A stretch of 64,000 nt of DNA from Listeria_A hofi (GCF_963575615.1 NZ_CAUYTL010000013.1:1-64000), one strand, 5' to 3'. Positions 1 to 9,310 are shown, counted from the first letter of the stretch. The notes: a model not told the origin generated them from the letters alone. Translations and numbers: made by a program.

Positions 1-72
1 TGAGCTAACAGTTCCTACTGCCAAGCCTGTAGTGGACTTTCACCACCTAGCATTTGCGCATGCTGGGCGCAC
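1..72 (-). mobile_element. 5' end of a group II intron (probably bacterial class C), truncated by window edge
   Basis: Read on the minus strand from 72 to 1, this begins GTGCGCCCAGCATG, matching the GUGYG 5' end of group II introns. It continues with a GGTGGTGAAAGTCCAC segment and a GGAACTGTTAGC segment, which resemble domain I of class C introns such as the Oceanobacillus iheyensis intron as I remember it. It starts directly after the U-run of an intrinsic terminator hairpin (73-100). Insertion just past terminators is the known target preference of class C introns. The ribozyme body and any reverse transcriptase lie outside the window, so completeness is unknown. Confidence 0.75.
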
Positions 73-100
73 AAAAAGGAATCCTTTTTCAAGGATTCCT
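73..100 (-). terminator. Intrinsic terminator of the amino-acid permease gene
   Basis: A perfect 10-bp stem (77-86 with 91-100) and a 4-nt loop are followed on the minus strand by five U residues. It starts 8 nt after the permease stop. The group II intron begins at the end of its U-run. Confidence 0.85.
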
Positions 101-107
101 GTTGTTA

Positions 108-1496
108 CTAAGCCTTTAATTTTGAATGGTTTCGTCCATACACGAAGTACACTGCTAATCCAACGACAAACCAGATTGCAAATGAAATCCATGTAATCGC
201 GGATAGATTTAGAATCAAGTATACGCATAGTAGGAATGATAACGCTGGTACAAAAGGATATAACGGTGTTTTGAAACCAGTTGTCGGTAGGTCTTTATTT
301 TTACGCAAGAAGAAAATTCCCAGTGAAACCATAGAAAAAGCAAACAATGTTCCGATATTAATCAGTTCGGCTAATTGCGCCAATGGTACTACACCTGAAA
401 CAAGTCCCATAGAAAGTGCAAAAATAAGTGTATTACGAACCGGTGTATTACGTTTTCCTAATTTAGAGAAACTTTCTGGTAGCAATCCGTCGCGTCCCAT
501 TGCGAACAGCAAGCGTGTTCCACCATAAGACATAACAAGAATAACAGTTGTCATCCCAACAATCGCACCAAGTGACAATAGACCAGCGAACCAATTTTGT
601 CCAATAGCTTGAAGTGCAAATGCTACAGGAGCACTAACCCCTTCCAAATCAGCGTACGGTACAATCCCAGTCAAAACGCCTGATAGCAAAATGTACAATA
701 GCGTACAAATCCCGAGTGAAGCAATAATCCCGATTGGCATGTTGCGCTGTGGATTTTTCACTTCCTCTGATGCTGTTGAAACTGCGTCAAAACCAATATA
801 AGCGAAGAATACCATCGACGCACCAGTGATAACGCCACTAAATCCAAATGGCAAAAACGGTGTCCAATTATCAGGTTTTACATAGAAAACACCGACAACA
901 ATGAATAATACAACAACGGCAACTTTGAGAAGTACCATAATATTATTCACGCGTGTAGATTCTTTAATCCCTAAACTAAGTAAAATACCAATAACAATAA
1001 TAATTATGAATGCCAATAGATCGAAATAAGTACCATTACTTGGACTATACGAACCAGATATCGCTGTTGGGACATGGATGCTAAACCCAGCCAGCAAGCT
1101 TTTCACATAAGCCGCCCAGCCACTTGCAACAGCTGCAACCGCGAGCCCATACTCTAGAAGTAACGACCATCCTAGTATCCATGCAATTCCTTCACCGAAC
1201 ACATGGTAACTATATGTATACGCACTCCCGGCAATCGGCAATTTAGAAGCAAACTCCGAATAACAAAGTGCCGCCAAACAACAAGCTAAACCTGCAATAA
1301 TAAATGAAATAATGATTCCTGGTCCTGCTGTGACTGATGCAATTTGTCCCGGCAAAATAAAAATACCTGCCCCAACTACGGCCCCAACACCTAGCATTGT
1401 TAAGTCAAAAGCACCGAGCGTCTTATTAAGATGATGTTCACCGCTCGTTTCTAAATGAAATTTCTTTTTTCTGAAAAATGAACTGTTACTTTCCAT
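108..1496 (-). CDS. APC-family amino-acid permease (CAT/YfnA-like)
   Basis: Integral membrane amino-acid transporter of the APC superfamily, 462 residues with about 12 hydrophobic segments. The N-terminal GVGAVVGAGIFILPG motif is the substrate-binding unwound TM1 of this family, and FFAYIGFDAVSTASEEVKNP is the typical TM6 signature of the cationic amino-acid transporter (CAT) group. The ATG at 1496 is chosen because GGAGGAG lies just upstream; an in-frame TTG precedes it by one codon. It is monocistronic, with its own terminator. The substrate (cationic or branched-chain amino acids) cannot be decided from sequence. Confidence 0.92.
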   Translation of the reverse strand: MESNSSFFRKKKFHLETSGEHHLNKTLGAFDLTMLGVGAVVGAGIFILPGQIASVTAGPGIIISFIIAGLACCLAALCYSEFASKLPIAGSAYTYSYHVFGEGIAWILGWSLLLEYGLAVAAVASGWAAYVKSLLAGFSIHVPTAISGSYSPSNGTYFDLLAFIIIIVIGILLSLGIKESTRVNNIMVLLKVAVVVLFIVVGVFYVKPDNWTPFLPFGFSGVITGASMVFFAYIGFDAVSTASEEVKNPQRNMPIGIIASLGICTLLYILLSGVLTGIVPYADLEGVSAPVAFALQAIGQNWFAGLLSLGAIVGMTTVILVMSYGGTRLLFAMGRDGLLPESFSKLGKRNTPVRNTLIFALSMGLVSGVVPLAQLAELINIGTLFAFSMVSLGIFFLRKNKDLPTTGFKTPLYPFVPALSFLLCVYLILNLSAITWISFAIWFVVGLAVYFVYGRNHSKLKA

Positions 1497-1567
1497 CAAA
1501 CTCCTCCATTCTATATACGAATTTTAGCATAATTTTCGGACTATTTCAACTGACAATTGCGAAAAAA

Positions 1568-2623
1568 TCAGTTAGCTAATTCGCCCAAAGCGTAATCAAG
1601 AGCTTCCTTAACCGCAACCGTTTCTTCCAATTTCCGACATAGTTTTAATTTTGCCACGATTGATGACAATACAGTCGCATCGTCACGTGCGATTTCTGTC
1701 AAATAAAGGGCAGCGCGAATTCGGACGATATAGTAGTCATTTTGCAAATTTTCAAAGAAGCTGTCCAAATCCCGATATCCTAAAAGTGCTAAGCCATAAA
1801 GCATCCCTATTTTGGCAACATCATCTTGCTCCTGAAGCAGTAGGCGTTGCAAAACTGGTATAGCTTCCGTTTCTGCATTATGCCCAACCGCCTCCGCAGC
1901 GTAACAGCGAACAAGCTCGTCATCATCATTTTCCACTCGATCTAAAAGCTGCGGTACAATTCCTGCATGGCCCCATTTTGCCAAATACTCCAAACAATTA
2001 ATCCGCCGTAATACATCCTCACTCTTTAGCCCTGCACACGCAAGCTCAAATGCCCGTGAATCATCAAGATACCACAAATACTCGTATGCAATATCCCGAA
2101 TATCCTTATTTTCGTGCACCACACTTCGCAGCAAAATCTCCGCAACTACCGGACGATCCACAAAATCTACCAACATATCTAAAGTTTCCACAGCCTCCTG
2201 ACGATCAGGTTCCACCATCTTCTCAAGCTTCCACCACTTCTGCAATGCCAGCTTCAAATTCTCTTCGGCATTCTCCTCGACTCCCAAATAAGAAATAGCC
2301 TCGCAGTAAAATGACACCGAGCCCTGCTCATAATCTTTCACATAAAACTGAATATCTTCTATCTGCTCTGGGCTGATCTGAATGTCACTAATTCCAACAT
2401 CCGTATCCATTTTCAAACTGTTAATCCCTATAAAACGCAACGTTAAATCATACATTTTCCCATCCACAGAATATAGAAAGACTGCCGTAAGACATGTCTT
2501 AAAATCATAATACGGCGGTAATTCCAGTACTTCATACGAGAATTTCGACATTGTATCCAAATAAACACCATCGAAACCCCGCAACTCTTTTTGCATTTCC
2601 TCCCAACCATGCCAATGTTTCAT
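1568..2623 (-). CDS. HEAT-repeat protein, possible immunity-type protein
   Basis: A 351-residue soluble protein. The N-terminal ~130 residues are a mixed alpha/beta region of unknown type. From about residue 150 onward are alpha-helical HEAT-like repeats (segments such as RINCLEYLAKWGHAGIVPQL and VRCYAAEAVGHNAETEAIPV). It has no signal peptide or membrane segment. GGAGGG precedes the ATG. The upstream SUKH-type gene ends 16 nt away, so the two are probably co-transcribed. HEAT proteins next to SUKH proteins are common among polymorphic-toxin immunity genes, but no toxin is visible here; the role is inferred only. Confidence 0.7.
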   Translation of the reverse strand: MKHWHGWEEMQKELRGFDGVYLDTMSKFSYEVLELPPYYDFKTCLTAVFLYSVDGKMYDLTLRFIGINSLKMDTDVGISDIQISPEQIEDIQFYVKDYEQGSVSFYCEAISYLGVEENAEENLKLALQKWWKLEKMVEPDRQEAVETLDMLVDFVDRPVVAEILLRSVVHENKDIRDIAYEYLWYLDDSRAFELACAGLKSEDVLRRINCLEYLAKWGHAGIVPQLLDRVENDDDELVRCYAAEAVGHNAETEAIPVLQRLLLQEQDDVAKIGMLYGLALLGYRDLDSFFENLQNDYYIVRIRAALYLTEIARDDATVLSSIVAKLKLCRKLEETVAVKEALDYALGELAN

Positions 2624-2639
2624 ATCTTCCCTCCAATAC

Positions 2640-3044
2640 TCACTGCTCCATAATCAGCTCCACTAAATTACTATACATTTGCTCGCATTTACCTGACTCA
2701 TGTGACCACAAATAAATTTCTTCCAAAATCTGTTTTGAATCGCCTATACGCAAACAAAGTAAATCCCCGGTTCCATCATCTGCAATCGCCACAAACCGAT
2801 CAGAGAGGCCATTTTCTCTTGCCAATTTCGTATTCCTTGCTACATCATCATATGTTTTTCTCAAATTTTGCGAATCTTTCACGGGAAAGAATAGCCATTC
2901 GCCAAATTCCGTTGCATTCACTAATTGTACGAGTTCCCGATACTGCGAGCTAAACTGCGCACCCAATTCCCGCTCTAATTTCACCACTTCGGCAAGCGGT
3001 GCACCATTTTTCTGCGTCGTGCTTTTTGAAACATAGCGTTCCAT
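2640..3044 (-). CDS. SMI1/KNR4 (SUKH) family protein
   Basis: About 134 residues from the ATG at 3044, chosen because GGAGG lies 8 nt upstream; a TTG 15 nt further up would overlap that ribosome binding site. The order of elements fits the SUKH superfamily: an N-terminal helix with LERELGAQFSSQYRELVQL, the GEWLFFPVKDS strand, then RFVAIADDGTGDLLCLRI and YLWSHES. SUKH proteins often act as immunity proteins against nuclease toxins in bacteria. First gene of a two-gene unit with the HEAT protein. No cognate toxin is seen. Confidence 0.75.
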   Translation of the reverse strand: MERYVSKSTTQKNGAPLAEVVKLERELGAQFSSQYRELVQLVNATEFGEWLFFPVKDSQNLRKTYDDVARNTKLARENGLSDRFVAIADDGTGDLLCLRIGDSKQILEEIYLWSHESGKCEQMYSNLVELIMEQ

Positions 3045-3148
3045 AACTAATACCTCCAATAAAACCTCAAATCAACTTAGCAATAAAAGCATTCGTTTTA
3101 GCAAAATGCCACCATTAAAAACAATTATTCGCCGATTCTTCTAACAAC

Positions 3149-3186
3149 AATGACCGCCTACTCTGCATCACGATTAGGCGGTCATT
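3149..3186 (-). terminator. Hairpin at the end of the DUF2716-like gene
   Basis: Near-perfect 12-bp stem (3149-3160 with 3175-3186) overlapping the stop codon at 3182. It is followed on the minus strand by TGTTGTTAG instead of a clean U-run, so terminator strength is uncertain. Confidence 0.6.
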
Positions 3187-3664
3187 CTAAAAATGGGCAC
3201 CCGTTCTCTTCAATATACGCAACTAACTCCGCACCAACAACTGTCACTGTATTTCGCCATGGATGCCCTAGCCAAGCCAAACTCATATCCATATTCAAAA
3301 AGAAATAATAGTCTCCATCCGGCAAAAACGGCACACACCATTCTCCAAATTCTCCGCGCGAATACTCTGAATCCACGAGAAATCGATAATATACATGATA
3401 CCAGTCAAGCGCGTACATCTCCTCCCCGAAAAATCGCAAAAACAAGTCTTTTGTCCAATTCTCATCATCAAAATAGGCCTGTGTAAGTCCGCCATTTTCC
3501 TCATAGGGTAGCATATTTAGAATCTTGTATTCTTTAAAAACAACCGCTTTATCTCGAGGCTTAATCGCTTTTGCAAAAATTGAAGGGGATGGTTTAAACT
3601 TATATCTCGCGTGGAATTTGTCATCCACCGCACGATAGTGCTCTATTTCATACCATCTCATCAT
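3182..3664 (-). CDS. DUF2716-like hypothetical protein
   Basis: 160-residue soluble protein. The segment PDGDYYFFLNMDMSLAWLGH followed by PWRNTVTVVG resembles the C-terminal signature of the DUF2716 family as I remember it; the N-terminal half (KFKPSPSIF, YHVYYRFL) also fits. Function is unknown; such proteins are often found among immunity-type genes. The start ATG overlaps the stop of the upstream small membrane protein by 4 nt (ATGA), implying translational coupling. An alternative start is the next ATG codon. Confidence 0.6.
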   Translation of the reverse strand: MMRWYEIEHYRAVDDKFHARYKFKPSPSIFAKAIKPRDKAVVFKEYKILNMLPYEENGGLTQAYFDDENWTKDLFLRFFGEEMYALDWYHVYYRFLVDSEYSRGEFGEWCVPFLPDGDYYFFLNMDMSLAWLGHPWRNTVTVVGAELVAYIEENGCPFLE

Positions 3665-3915
3665 CCAAGCACATACGTCACAACAACGCTTGCTCCAATC
3701 AAAATCACCGCGCTAGCAAAAAGACTGCCAAAAATATAATGTTTCGCTTTCAAATTAGAAACCGAAATCGCTAAGAAGCACATGCCAAGAACGACTTGAA
3801 TCCAAACCGGGAACGCAAGCCCAGCCTCCATTTGCACCATATAAAAGATAATGTTAAGTAAAATAACCAAATAAACCATAGCAACCAAACCAACTATTAC
3901 TTTGCCAACACTCAT
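3661..3915 (-). CDS. Small membrane protein of unknown function
   Basis: 84 residues from the ATG at 3915, selected because GGGAGG is 6 nt upstream; the open frame extends further but without a ribosome binding site and through a terminator hairpin. Three hydrophobic segments are visible (about 3-27, 33-52 and 60-82). It overlaps the next gene by 4 nt, so the pair is an operon. I do not recognise the family; its position suggests a membrane partner of the DUF2716-like protein, which is an inference from context. Confidence 0.65.
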   Translation of the reverse strand: MSVGKVIVGLVAMVYLVILLNIIFYMVQMEAGLAFPVWIQVVLGMCFLAISVSNLKAKHYIFGSLFASAVILIGASVVVTYVLG

Positions 3916-3932
3916 CTTAATCCTCCCAACAT

Positions 3933-3977
3933 AAAAAGACCTTTTACCTCGCAGTATACAGGAGGTAAAAGGTTTTT
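3933..3977 (-). terminator. Terminator after the giant CotH-like gene
   Basis: Perfect 12-bp stem (3939-3950 with 3962-3973) followed on the minus strand by CTTTTTAT. It lies 9 nt after the stop of the large secreted protein and just upstream of the ribosome binding site of the small membrane protein gene. T/A-flanked on both sides, so it could work in both directions. Confidence 0.85.
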
Positions 3978-3985
3978 CCAATCTA

Positions 3986-6900
3986 TTATTTGGTTAGTGG
4001 TCCCCAATTGTTTGTTGTAAATGCTCGAACAGTAATTTTTGTGTTTGCATCAAGCACTGCTCCTGCTTCGTATTTCGTAGCTGCATTTGAAACAACACCA
4101 TTTGCACCCATTGGATCGCTACCGTCTGTTGTGTAATAAATATCTGTCCCAGCGTTCGGGTTTTCTAACACGACTCCGCCATCACTTGCCACGACTTTCA
4201 CAGCTTGCAATGTGTGCGCCATTCCGTATTTTGCCCACATCTCAAGCGAATATCGTACACGATCGCTCATTTGGTTTTGTACTTTGACTTGCACATTTAA
4301 CCAATCTTTATACATCGTACTTCTCGCGCCCATATAGGCTGCATCCAATTTATACGCAGCATCGATTTCCTGCTGATTACTTGCAATCAATTGTTTCACG
4401 TTTGCAACTGATAACGGCGCTCCTTCTGCACCAGTGAAATCACCGCTCGCTGCACCAATTTGTGCTAAAACTTGATCTTTTACAAGCGTTTTAAATTCTA
4501 GATTCCCAGCCGTTGCAATTTGGCTATCTCCAGAAAAATTACCGAAAAAGTCCCCTGCGCCACGTCTTGAAATAGAATCAATCCACTTGAAGCGATATGT
4601 CCCACCGCCACCAGCAAGCGCTGAATAACTCGTTCCAGTACCACCATTATTGTAAAAAGCGCCGTCCGTGTCATTGATATTGAATTTCATCTTCACACCA
4701 TTTCCATTCAAAATATCATTCGAAACAACCGCATCGACTTCACGCTCCGTATCCACAAACATGAATAGAATGTGCATTTTAATCATGTCTTCCACATCGA
4801 CATAGTTCTTGAATTCTTGGAAGTTTTTTGCTGCCGCAACTGCTTTTACTTTTGCTAAAATAGCCGTATCACCATCGCCAACCTCGACAATACCGGGTAC
4901 AAAATAACCATCTTGGAAGCGAATTTTGGTGTATTCATCATCACTTCCACCAAAATATTCTTCAAACATATTCTGACCAAAGTCTTCACGCATCGTTTTC
5001 ACACCCATGTATTTTCCGTTATAAAAATAATGTACGTAGCGCGCGTGTAGAGAAATTTTGTTCATTTGTTGTGCCAGTGTATTCGTTACTTTTTCGTCGT
5101 AGCGATTATAGCCCAAGTTGTAAATATCATTTTGTGGACCATCTTGCCCTTCTTTTAGCTCTAACTTGCTAAATTTGTTTACGACTGGAAAAGCTTCGCC
5201 GGGTGTTGCCTCAAAGAAATTGTATTTTGCCTTTTTCGAACCATAGTCGCGGTGAAACTTAGCCGCTACCCCGGAATTGAATTGACCGGCACTGACTTGT
5301 CCAAATTTTTTCGCACCTGCATAGCTGAAATAGTTTGTACCACCTTTATTCATATGTGTGTCTAAATACTCGAACGTCCCTGGTACATAGGTTGTCGCAT
5401 TCAAAGCCGTAGTATTGCCTGTTTCTGATACAATCGGGAAATCATCGATAGCTTCTGCATATTCATTACTCGTGATTGTATTTTTAAATTGCCATTGATA
5501 GCCTGATGTTACTTCATTTTTATAGTTGTCACGCAGAACGTAGGTACTTGAAATAACGCCACTATTTCCGTTTGTATCATATGCGTATACTTTGATTACA
5601 GCGGTTTTATCAATCGTAATTGGTCCAGTATATATCGTTCCTTTTGTCGCGCTTGGATCTGTAATACCGTCCACTGTATATTTAATCGTTGTTCCTTCCT
5701 TTGATGATAAAGTTAAGTCAAAACCTGTGTCATAAACGCCGCGCTCTTTGCTGAATTGTATCGTGTAGTTTTCCTGTCCTTCATTGTTTGTTTTGGCGAA
5801 TGTTTCAGAGCTGAATACCGTCAAATTCTTACTTGCATCCGGCTTGCGTCCAAATGTTTGATCGTACGCTTGCTTCGTGTACTTGATGGAATCTATCGTT
5901 TTCATTGTCGAATCTACTTTGGCGGATAAAATAACGTCACCGCTTCCACCAATTTCAAAGCTCAAATGATTATTTCCAAGTTCGGTCGCCTTATCGGAAT
6001 ATAGCACGCGATATCCTTTTGCAGGAATAAGGAAGTTGGAAAACTCGAATTTGTCAGGTGTCTTTGTTTTGTCGCTCAAGTACATGCCTTTATCTAAAAT
6101 AACCGGCACATCGTTGTCGTTGTAAAGTTCGATCCATGCTGCTTTCGAACTCGCGGTACCTTCTGATGATAGTTCATTGATATAGACATTTTTAATTTGG
6201 TCTGGTGTTGTTAGCGCCCCTTCAATTCCAGGTCCTTTGCCGTTGTTTTTATATTTCACAATCAGCCTCGCCGCTTGTGCATAACCTCCTTGATACACAC
6301 TACCAATATAATTATCCCCATCGATACGGAATGCCATCGACTGGCCGTTTCTCCATCCTGCCAAACGATTTTCGTCAACTATATCTTTTAAATTTGCTGT
6401 TCGAACAATTTGGTTGCTCGCCGTAAATGCTGGTTGGCTATATTTCACTGCCAAATTGCTATATTCACGCGCGGTGATGTTTCCTGCAACTGCTTTGTAA
6501 GTTTCTGGATTGCCAAGTTCCGAACGGATTTCCATGTTTGAACTCACCTTTGCAGCATTCGTGTTATAAGTCGTGAATTCCATGTAAGCATCTTCAATCT
6601 CTGCCGTTTCTGGGATTGTAACATTCGTGAAGCGTAATCCTGCCGTTTCTTTGTAAGCTGGAATGAGATTCGTTGCGTAATACCCTCCAATCTCCAAAAC
6701 CGAGCCTAAATCGATGGCTTTTGCTGTGCCGTATTCTTCTGCATCATCTGAAGAAGTCGCTATCTTGCCTGTAAAATCACCATAACCAGAGTAATATTCT
6801 ACGACTAGTTTTGGGGCCATTGTAGCGTTTGATTCGTACGAACGAGCAAGATATGATCCCATTTTATTGCCATCGATTTTAAATACAAAATTACTCAAAT

Positions 6901-9244
6901 CTGGGTTTCCTGCACGCATTTCTTCGATCACAGGGGTCAAATCTTCGGTGTTTACAAGCTCGTTCACCGCCACTTTAGCAGGAGTCGATGTTTCTACAGA
7001 ACTGTTCGTCATTTGGCGATTCATAAAAGTCGCGACTGTCGAACTGAAAGCACCGCCACTTCCAACCTCTCCAGAAATCGTCAAATTCGTTGGTGAGCTA
7101 GAAGCATCACGCGTCGTGAAAGTAATGTACGCTTTACTTATAACTGCATCGGCTGGTAGTGATACATCCGTGAAACGCACAAAAGTAGATTGTGGTACTG
7201 CGCCGACTAAGCCGTGTAAGTCAAGACCCGTACTCGTTAAATTAACTGCTGTTGCGCTTACTTCTGCATCATCCGCACCAGTTTTCACGCTAAATTCTTT
7301 TTTAGCAAGTGGCAAATTCTCTGCATCTTCACGAATAGAATAAACATATGTTTGGACGCCACTATTTTGTTTTGCGTTATACGCGTACGCTCTTACTGTC
7401 ATTGTTTTATCAATCATAATTGGCCCGATATATGTGATTCCGTTTGTTTCGCTTGGCGCGGTTCCATCTAGTGTATATTTAATCGTATTCATACTATCCG
7501 ATGTAAGAGTCAACCCAAAGCCCGTTTTGTACATGCCTGGCTTCTGACTCAAAGCAATTTTCACAAGCGGTTTCGCGTCGTTGTTTGTACTTTCATACGT
7601 ACCTGGTTTGAAAGCAACTACATCCGAATCAGCATCGTTGAACCGTCCCATCGTCTCACCAAATGCCATTTTTTTCACGTCAAATGTATCTAATTGATGG
7701 AAGCCATCGTCATATTTTGTCGTTAAATAAAGCGTCATATCGCGGTTTCCTAATGTGAAGTTAGCCGATGCATTGTTTGTCGTTCCATCTGCCTTCACAA
7801 TTCGATAACCTTTTGCTGGTATATAAAGGTTTGCCAACTCCGATTTTCCTAAGTTAGCCGCTTCATCTGAAAGGAAAACATCCTTTTCAAAAAATACGGG
7901 AACATCATTGTTATTATAAATCTCAATCCACCCATCTTTTTGCGCATCTGTTCCCATGCTGGCTACTTCGTTGATAAAAATATTTTGTAGTTTAGCTGGG
8001 TCTTTAAGGATATCTACGCCATTTTCGCTGTAGGTATATTGGATGACTAGCTTTGGTTGGTATAGCGCAGCAGAGCCACCTTGATAAATGCTGCCAATAT
8101 AATTATCCCCTTCTATTTTAAATGCTAATGCATTGCCATTTTGCCATCCCATCAAACGAGTTTCGTCGATGATACTTTTAAGATTAGGCGTTTTGATGAC
8201 TTGCCTCGCTGCTGTGAAAGAGGCTTGTTCATATTTTACGCTAGATCCTGTGTAGTTCCGACTGCTAATATTTCCAGCCGTACTCGTATAGACCGCGGGA
8301 TTACCGAGTTCTGATGTGATTGATATGTTGGAAACACGATTTGCAACAGTGCCATATGTCGTAAATTCTAAATAGGCATCTTCAATTTTCGCGTTTTCCG
8401 GCAAATTAACGCTCGCAAAACGAAAAGCTGAGATATTTTTGTAAGTCGGTGTTAATGTCGCCGAGTAGTAACCACCTATCTCCATCGCCGAATTTAAATC
8501 CATCGTCTTGTTATCACTGTACTCTTCTGCATCATCTGTTGTGCTAGCAATGCTCGCTTTGTACTCGCCAGATGCCGAGGTGTACTCAACAATAAGTTTT
8601 GGAGCCATCGCTGCATTGGACTCATAAGAACGCATGACGAATGAACCCGCTCCACTTCCCATTACCTTGAATACGTAATCTTTAATATCTGCTGTATTCG
8701 CGCGCATTTCGTTAACAATAGCAGAAATATCGTCCGTATTAAAAATCGTGTTGACCGCCACAACTGGTGTATTCATCTCCACCGCTGTTTTCGTGAATTG
8801 ACGGCTTGTAAAAGAAGCAACCGTGCTTGCAAATGTAGCCTGTGAGCCAAGTTCTCCTGTAATGTTGATAGCTGTAGACTGATTCGCATTCGACGCATCC
8901 CTAGTTGTAAACGAAAGATACGCGTTCGAAATTTTAGCGTCATCTGGTAATACGACATCCGCGAATCGTAAATAAGTCGTTTGTGTTGCTCCGACAAGTC
9001 CATGTAAATCTAATCCAGTACTCGTTAGGTTGACCGCTGTAGCCGTAACTTCTGCATCATCTGCTCCCTTTTGGATGGAATACTCCGCCTTATGACTAAA
9101 TGTCTGCTCACTCGCCTGCTCTGTCTGTACTGATACCTCTGTTTCTGCGGATATTGGAATATTCCCAATTGAGCTCGGTACCATTAAAGCTACAATCATT
9201 GCTACCGATAAAACTTTTAAACCAAATTTTTTTCTCTTTTTCAT
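3986..9244 (-). CDS. Giant secreted CotH-kinase-like protein with duplicated DNRLRE-LTD-CHB_HEX modules
   Basis: 1752 residues. Signal peptide at 1-33 (KKRKK then a hydrophobic core, cleavage near ISAET). Two copies of a ~597-residue module start near 51 and 648. Each has two beta-rich DNRLRE-like regions (51-220, 235-400; 648-820, 832-1000), a lamin-tail-like domain (FINEV..GWIEIYNNNDVPV, about 415-540; YINEL..AWIELYNDNDVPV, 1015-1140) and a chitobiase C-terminal-like domain (IKYTLDGTAPS). Residues ~1245-1660 resemble CotH kinases: YFYNGKYMGVKTMREDF, then NINDTDGAF as the likely metal-binding motif. Another CHB_HEX-like domain (YYTTDGSDP) ends the protein. No LPXTG, GW, LysM or C-terminal membrane anchor is visible, so it is probably released or held by its sugar-binding modules. 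CotH kinases phosphorylate secreted proteins in spore coats; the role here is unknown. Confidence 0.85.
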   Translation of the reverse strand: MKKRKKFGLKVLSVAMIVALMVPSSIGNIPISAETEVSVQTEQASEQTFSHKAEYSIQKGADDAEVTATAVNLTSTGLDLHGLVGATQTTYLRFADVVLPDDAKISNAYLSFTTRDASNANQSTAINITGELGSQATFASTVASFTSRQFTKTAVEMNTPVVAVNTIFNTDDISAIVNEMRANTADIKDYVFKVMGSGAGSFVMRSYESNAAMAPKLIVEYTSASGEYKASIASTTDDAEEYSDNKTMDLNSAMEIGGYYSATLTPTYKNISAFRFASVNLPENAKIEDAYLEFTTYGTVANRVSNISITSELGNPAVYTSTAGNISSRNYTGSSVKYEQASFTAARQVIKTPNLKSIIDETRLMGWQNGNALAFKIEGDNYIGSIYQGGSAALYQPKLVIQYTYSENGVDILKDPAKLQNIFINEVASMGTDAQKDGWIEIYNNNDVPVFFEKDVFLSDEAANLGKSELANLYIPAKGYRIVKADGTTNNASANFTLGNRDMTLYLTTKYDDGFHQLDTFDVKKMAFGETMGRFNDADSDVVAFKPGTYESTNNDAKPLVKIALSQKPGMYKTGFGLTLTSDSMNTIKYTLDGTAPSETNGITYIGPIMIDKTMTVRAYAYNAKQNSGVQTYVYSIREDAENLPLAKKEFSVKTGADDAEVSATAVNLTSTGLDLHGLVGAVPQSTFVRFTDVSLPADAVISKAYITFTTRDASSSPTNLTISGEVGSGGAFSSTVATFMNRQMTNSSVETSTPAKVAVNELVNTEDLTPVIEEMRAGNPDLSNFVFKIDGNKMGSYLARSYESNATMAPKLVVEYYSGYGDFTGKIATSSDDAEEYGTAKAIDLGSVLEIGGYYATNLIPAYKETAGLRFTNVTIPETAEIEDAYMEFTTYNTNAAKVSSNMEIRSELGNPETYKAVAGNITAREYSNLAVKYSQPAFTASNQIVRTANLKDIVDENRLAGWRNGQSMAFRIDGDNYIGSVYQGGYAQAARLIVKYKNNGKGPGIEGALTTPDQIKNVYINELSSEGTASSKAAWIELYNDNDVPVILDKGMYLSDKTKTPDKFEFSNFLIPAKGYRVLYSDKATELGNNHLSFEIGGSGDVILSAKVDSTMKTIDSIKYTKQAYDQTFGRKPDASKNLTVFSSETFAKTNNEGQENYTIQFSKERGVYDTGFDLTLSSKEGTTIKYTVDGITDPSATKGTIYTGPITIDKTAVIKVYAYDTNGNSGVISSTYVLRDNYKNEVTSGYQWQFKNTITSNEYAEAIDDFPIVSETGNTTALNATTYVPGTFEYLDTHMNKGGTNYFSYAGAKKFGQVSAGQFNSGVAAKFHRDYGSKKAKYNFFEATPGEAFPVVNKFSKLELKEGQDGPQNDIYNLGYNRYDEKVTNTLAQQMNKISLHARYVHYFYNGKYMGVKTMREDFGQNMFEEYFGGSDDEYTKIRFQDGYFVPGIVEVGDGDTAILAKVKAVAAAKNFQEFKNYVDVEDMIKMHILFMFVDTEREVDAVVSNDILNGNGVKMKFNINDTDGAFYNNGGTGTSYSALAGGGGTYRFKWIDSISRRGAGDFFGNFSGDSQIATAGNLEFKTLVKDQVLAQIGAASGDFTGAEGAPLSVANVKQLIASNQQEIDAAYKLDAAYMGARSTMYKDWLNVQVKVQNQMSDRVRYSLEMWAKYGMAHTLQAVKVVASDGGVVLENPNAGTDIYYTTDGSDPMGANGVVSNAATKYEAGAVLDANTKITVRAFTTNNWGPLTK

Positions 9245-9310
9245 GGTTAAATTAATAACTATTTATACATGAATTTTCACGCTAAATAGTCATATCCTCC
9301 TTTTTATTTG
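9245..9310 (-). promoter_or_regulatory. Leader with a strong SD far upstream and a hairpin before the start codon
   Basis: The only good Shine-Dalgarno sequence (AAAGGAGG, 9296-9303) is 51 nt before the ATG of the giant protein, and is followed by ATG ACT ATT TAG, a three-codon ORF. Between them is a perfect 8-bp inverted repeat (9258-9265 with 9283-9290) whose folding would cut the SD-ATG spacing to about 18 nt. In-frame stops exclude an upstream start. Confidence 0.5.

Noticed and set aside
6867..7343. 158-codon plus-strand frame antisense to the giant protein gene
   Set aside because: Low-complexity antisense of the repeated beta modules, no ribosome binding site.
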